Of a stretch of DNA of 64,000 nucleotides, positions 61,294-64,000 are shown one piece after another (within the stretch, counting starts at the first letter, position 1; each line of letters starts with the position of its first letter). Source of the stretch: Ariolimax columbianus (taxonomy: Eukaryota > Mollusca > Gastropoda > Stylommatophora > Arionidae); assembly GCA_036924085.1 (NCBI GenBank), contig JAVGWX010000001.1:4630200-4694199 (forward strand). Reading direction: 5' to 3'. Made by a program: the position numbers and the translations under genes. Under the pieces are notes generated by a model that was not told where the DNA came from, ran no database searches, and saw only the letters and a program-made list of their open reading frames with translations.

Positions 61294-61530
61294 GTTAGAT
61301 GCACTCAGCTCTGTGCAATGCCCAGTTGGACGACCCCTGTACAATGCAAAGCCTCGTTTAGACGCACCCAGCTCTGTGCAATGCCCAGTTGGACGACCCC
61401 TGTACAATGCAATGCCTCGTTTAGACGCACTCAGCTCTGTGCAATGCCCAGTTGGACGACCCCTGTACAATGCAATGCCTCGTTTAGACGCACTCAGCTC
61501 TGTGCAATGCCCAGTTGGACACCCTTGGCA
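61294..61530. repeat. 63-bp minisatellite, about 4 copies
   Basis: Unit 'cagctctgtgcaatgcccag' plus 'ttggacgacccctgtacaat' and 23 bases, period 63. Internally it is an imperfect dimer ('gtgcaatgcc' and 'gtacaatgca'). Confidence 0.95.
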
Positions 61531-62064
61531 GCATGGTCCCTAGAATTGTCACAATCATCCAAGTAGGATAACAAGTTAGTACCATCTAAGAAACCTCGAC
61601 TGATTTAATGAGCCGTTCACGATTAAACCCTGAGTCAGTGTGAACTTAGACATGCATGGTTTAATCTTTGAGACAAGCAAACGGGGGAGGGGTGTGCTGA
61701 GCCGTTTATTTCAACGTCCTCTTTCTTATCACGTTGGACCAGGGAGGGATAGCAGCGATTTTCAACGGGAGATGCATTTGGCCGCCTGTCAACGAGTCGT
61801 TCGCTAAGTCGACAGGACTGACTGCGTGTCTATTGAAAGACCCAGCCCACATTAGCAAAGCAACTGTAAGTGCTCCCGTGCTGGATGTTGATAAACAAAA
61901 CTTTCAATGAGTTGACATGCTATTCTATTTGCCTGAGGTAAATCATCACATCGCTTGTGTGGCTTTTACATGTCACGCAGGAAACAGAAAAGGTTCTGTC
62001 ACTCGGGCACAGTAAAGGTACTTTAAACATATGAAGGACACGGCTACCTAATATAAGTAGTCAA
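61531..62064. other. No recognised feature
   Basis: I looked here for the next HACL1 exon and did not find it. No repeat or RNA recognised. Confidence 0.45.
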
Positions 62065-62195
62065 AATATTATGGGTCATTGATCCAATAAGATGAGTGGG
62101 TCAATGATCAAGTAAAATGTGTGGGTCATTGATGGAGTGAGATTTGTGGGTCATTGATCGAGTGAGATTTGTGGGTCATTGATCAAGTGGGATGT
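62065..62195. repeat. 25-bp minisatellite, about 5 copies
   Basis: Unit 'gtgggtcattgatcgagtga' plus 'gattt', period 25, degenerate in the first two copies. Confidence 0.85.
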
Positions 62196-62429
62196 GTTTC
62201 TGATATGAAGAGCACTGTGTGGGTCTATTGTGAAAAGAGACGTGAGTTTATCGTGAAGAGAAATTTGTGATTTTGGTTCAGACTCCTGATTCAGTGTGGG
62301 CGTGCCATTTCGAGCGAGATTGCACGTTATGTATGAGAAGGTTGTATGCTAACAAAGGCACTGCCTATGTGTATTTGACATGTTTGGTGATATTCATAAC
62401 GAAAGTTCTCAATTCTTGCCAAAGAACAT

Positions 62430-62925
62430 TCTCTGGTAATTTCGGTGGATCTAGAGCAAGCATTCGATAAGTATGGAAAGAAGGACTTGAGTCAACTTCG
62501 CAGATGCAAAGTTTGCTGGAACTTGTACAAATGGATCTACCACTGTCTAGAGAACAGAACCGCTCGGGTTCAAGTCCAAGGACAGACTAGCACAAATGTC
62601 ACACTAGAACAATTGGTGCCCCAAGGCAGAGTCCTGTCTCTCATATTGTTCATCACATATATAGACGACATAACAGAGATTATCACAAAGAGTGAACATA
62701 GTTCTGTTTTTGCGGGTGACTTAACTTTGTGGAAATCTGCTGGGGAAAAAAAATCCCAACAGCAAACCTCCTAATGCAGAGTGCTCTAATATCTTTGAAG
62801 GAGTTGGTCAAGACCTGGTTAGTGAAGATCACAGAGGAAAAAACCACTTATAGTCTTTACCCTCTCAACCAAACCACATAACTCTTATTTAAGACTGAAT
62901 GGAAGAATGCTTCACCTGGATGTTT
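62430..62925 (+). mobile_element. RT palm relic of an RNase H-type non-LTR element
   Basis: 'VDLEQAFDKYGKKDL' (62440), 'LVPQGRVLSLILFITYIDDI' (62610), 'FAGDLTLWKSA' (62710; catalytic ADD now AGD) and, after a shift, 'VKTWLVKITEEKTTYSLYPL' (62810). It breaks off after 'LNGRMLHLD' (about 62897-62923) against the oppositely oriented element at 62926. Confidence 0.85.
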
Positions 62926-64000
62926 TTATCCCATAGCTGCTGAGCAAGCCTGCTCTTGGCAGCCTAATGTCATTTTAATATATATACAGGTCTTCTTCAG
63001 TTGTGTCACTGCTCCGTATAGTGTGTTAGCAATTGTTGGAGGTGCTTGCAAGAATATTTTCATCATGTCCGCAAGCGCCTTGCACTCAGTGAGTAGTAGG
63101 TGTAAGAACTGTTTCATCGGGATCAGAGCAATGTCAACACAAGGACAGGTGCTGGGGATTGATGCGGTTCAAGTAACTATTGACTCTGGTATGTCCTGTT
63201 TGGAACTGAAAGATGAGACTTTAATCTCTTCTATGTAGTTTATTAATGTTATCGTTACGTTTTGGCTGTGACATTTCGCTAAATACAATGCAACATGTTG
63301 TTCCCATCTGTGCATCCAGATTTCCTGGGTATTATTCGGAATAATTCATTTTGATGTGTGGTTACTGCAGGGTTTATCCAATTGTTGTTTCGAGGCTCCT
63401 GTTTTTGCCAATCTGTTGTCCATCTCGTTCACTAGTAGCCCACTATGTCCAGGGATCCATTGCAAGGTGACATTAATCCCGTGGGCAGTGATGATGTTGT
63501 TGATTGTCCTCCCCACCAAGAATATCTCCTTTTATTTGTATGGGGTGTTCTCCAGAACCGACTTAGTCACTAAAAATCACAACGTCCATTGGAAAAAATT
63601 CGCCCAAGTCAAACTGTTGGTGCAAAATCTCAACTCCGGTTTTTACAGCATTGACCTCCGCTTCATCATTTGAACCTTTTTCGCCACATGAATCACAAAA
63701 CTCATATATGGATCTATCCAGGTATTTCAAATGGATACCATACCCTGCAATAAATGTAGATTTGAATGCTGATCTATCTGTATATACAAGGACTGCCGAT
63801 TTTGGGTAGCTAGAGACTGTCTCCAATGCACCTATCTTCAGGATATTAGGTGTAGTCTCCTTGGCGGCTGCCTTTTCTGTCAGTTGTGCTTTTATAACTG
63901 GCAGGCAAAGATTTTCCCAAGGGGGTGGTCCAAAAAACCTATTTTCCGTTTCTCTCTCCTCATGTAGATGGTGAATATGGCTTTCTTCCTCTGCTACATC
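62926..64000 (-). mobile_element. RNase H domain and C-terminal tail of a non-LTR element, cut by window edge
   Basis: Minus strand, open from 64000 to 63563: 'PPPWENLCLPVIKAQLTEKA' linker, 'SAVLVYTDRSAFKSTFIAGY' (RNase H start, usual TDGS is TDRS), 'NDEAEVNAVKTGVEIL' and 'MDVVIFSD', where a frameshift ends the frame. Then 'VTLQWIPGHSGL' with NEMDNRLAKTGA (usual NExAD) at about 63440, and a tail with 'TGHTRVNSYLNRINPQ' and 'PTIANTLYGAVTQLKKTCIY' to a stop near 62926. It is a pseudogene. Confidence 0.85.

Noticed and set aside
1..64000. Possible excess of minisatellite units divisible by three, suggesting coding selection
   Set aside because: About 9 of 25 periods are multiples of three, which is what chance predicts.

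Overview
This window is animal nuclear DNA. Two host genes are visible only as short, phase-matched exons separated by introns of several kilobases. Almost everything else is decayed non-LTR retrotransposon, mariner or SINE-like sequence, plus an unusually heavy load of minisatellites: about 25 tandem arrays with unit lengths of 15 to 71 bp, by eye roughly a fifth of the sequence. There are no bacterial-style operons and no long unbroken host ORFs. The retroelement mix (RTE-like, CR1, RNase H-bearing Jockey/I-like, mariner) and the host protein sequence suggest a lophotrochozoan invertebrate, perhaps a mollusc; that placement is inference.

Host genes. (1) Three exons (1374-1522, 11417-11525, 16295-16418, all +) splice in perfect phase into an open C-terminal segment of about 126 residues, basic and helical. 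I do not recognise this protein. (2) HACL1, the peroxisomal thiamine-diphosphate-dependent 2-hydroxyacyl-CoA lyase, has its first five coding exons at 32832-32903, 37192-37296, 44226-44347, 50325-50397 and 54535-54612 (+). Together they give about 150 N-terminal residues including the catalytic glutamate. The rest of the gene was not found and presumably lies beyond the window. A CCAAT box and a palindromic CRE lie about 100 bp upstream of its start codon.

Layout. 1-16.4 kb: unknown gene, with a decayed EN-RT element (5.6-9.1 kb), Jockey-like and RNase H relics, two SINE-like tRNA derivatives, and a 1.0 kb mariner with intact terminal inverted repeats. 16.4-22.7 kb: minisatellites, including a 2.4 kb degenerate ~20-bp satellite, and an old RT relic. 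22.7-29.5 kb: two copies of one RTE-like element in inverted, tail-to-tail orientation, sharing the same frameshift. 29.9-32.5 kb: CR1 on the minus strand, ending just upstream of the HACL1 promoter. 32.8-54.6 kb: HACL1, with introns holding a 3.9 kb 36-bp minisatellite, a near full-length RTE-like element, a young insertion with target-site duplications, and several other arrays. 54.6-64 kb: further RT and RNase H relics and arrays.

The main theme of the hunt is minisatellites that arose from retrotransposon sequence. The 52-bp array 22 bp upstream of HACL1 exon 5 is a 45-bp RTE 3' end plus its target-site duplication, repeated ten times. The 36-bp array resembles, and sits at the position of, the linker after the RNase H domain of the element it interrupts. 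A 41-bp array contains the C-terminal tail of the same element family. I found no CRISPR array, rRNA gene or intact transposon ORF.
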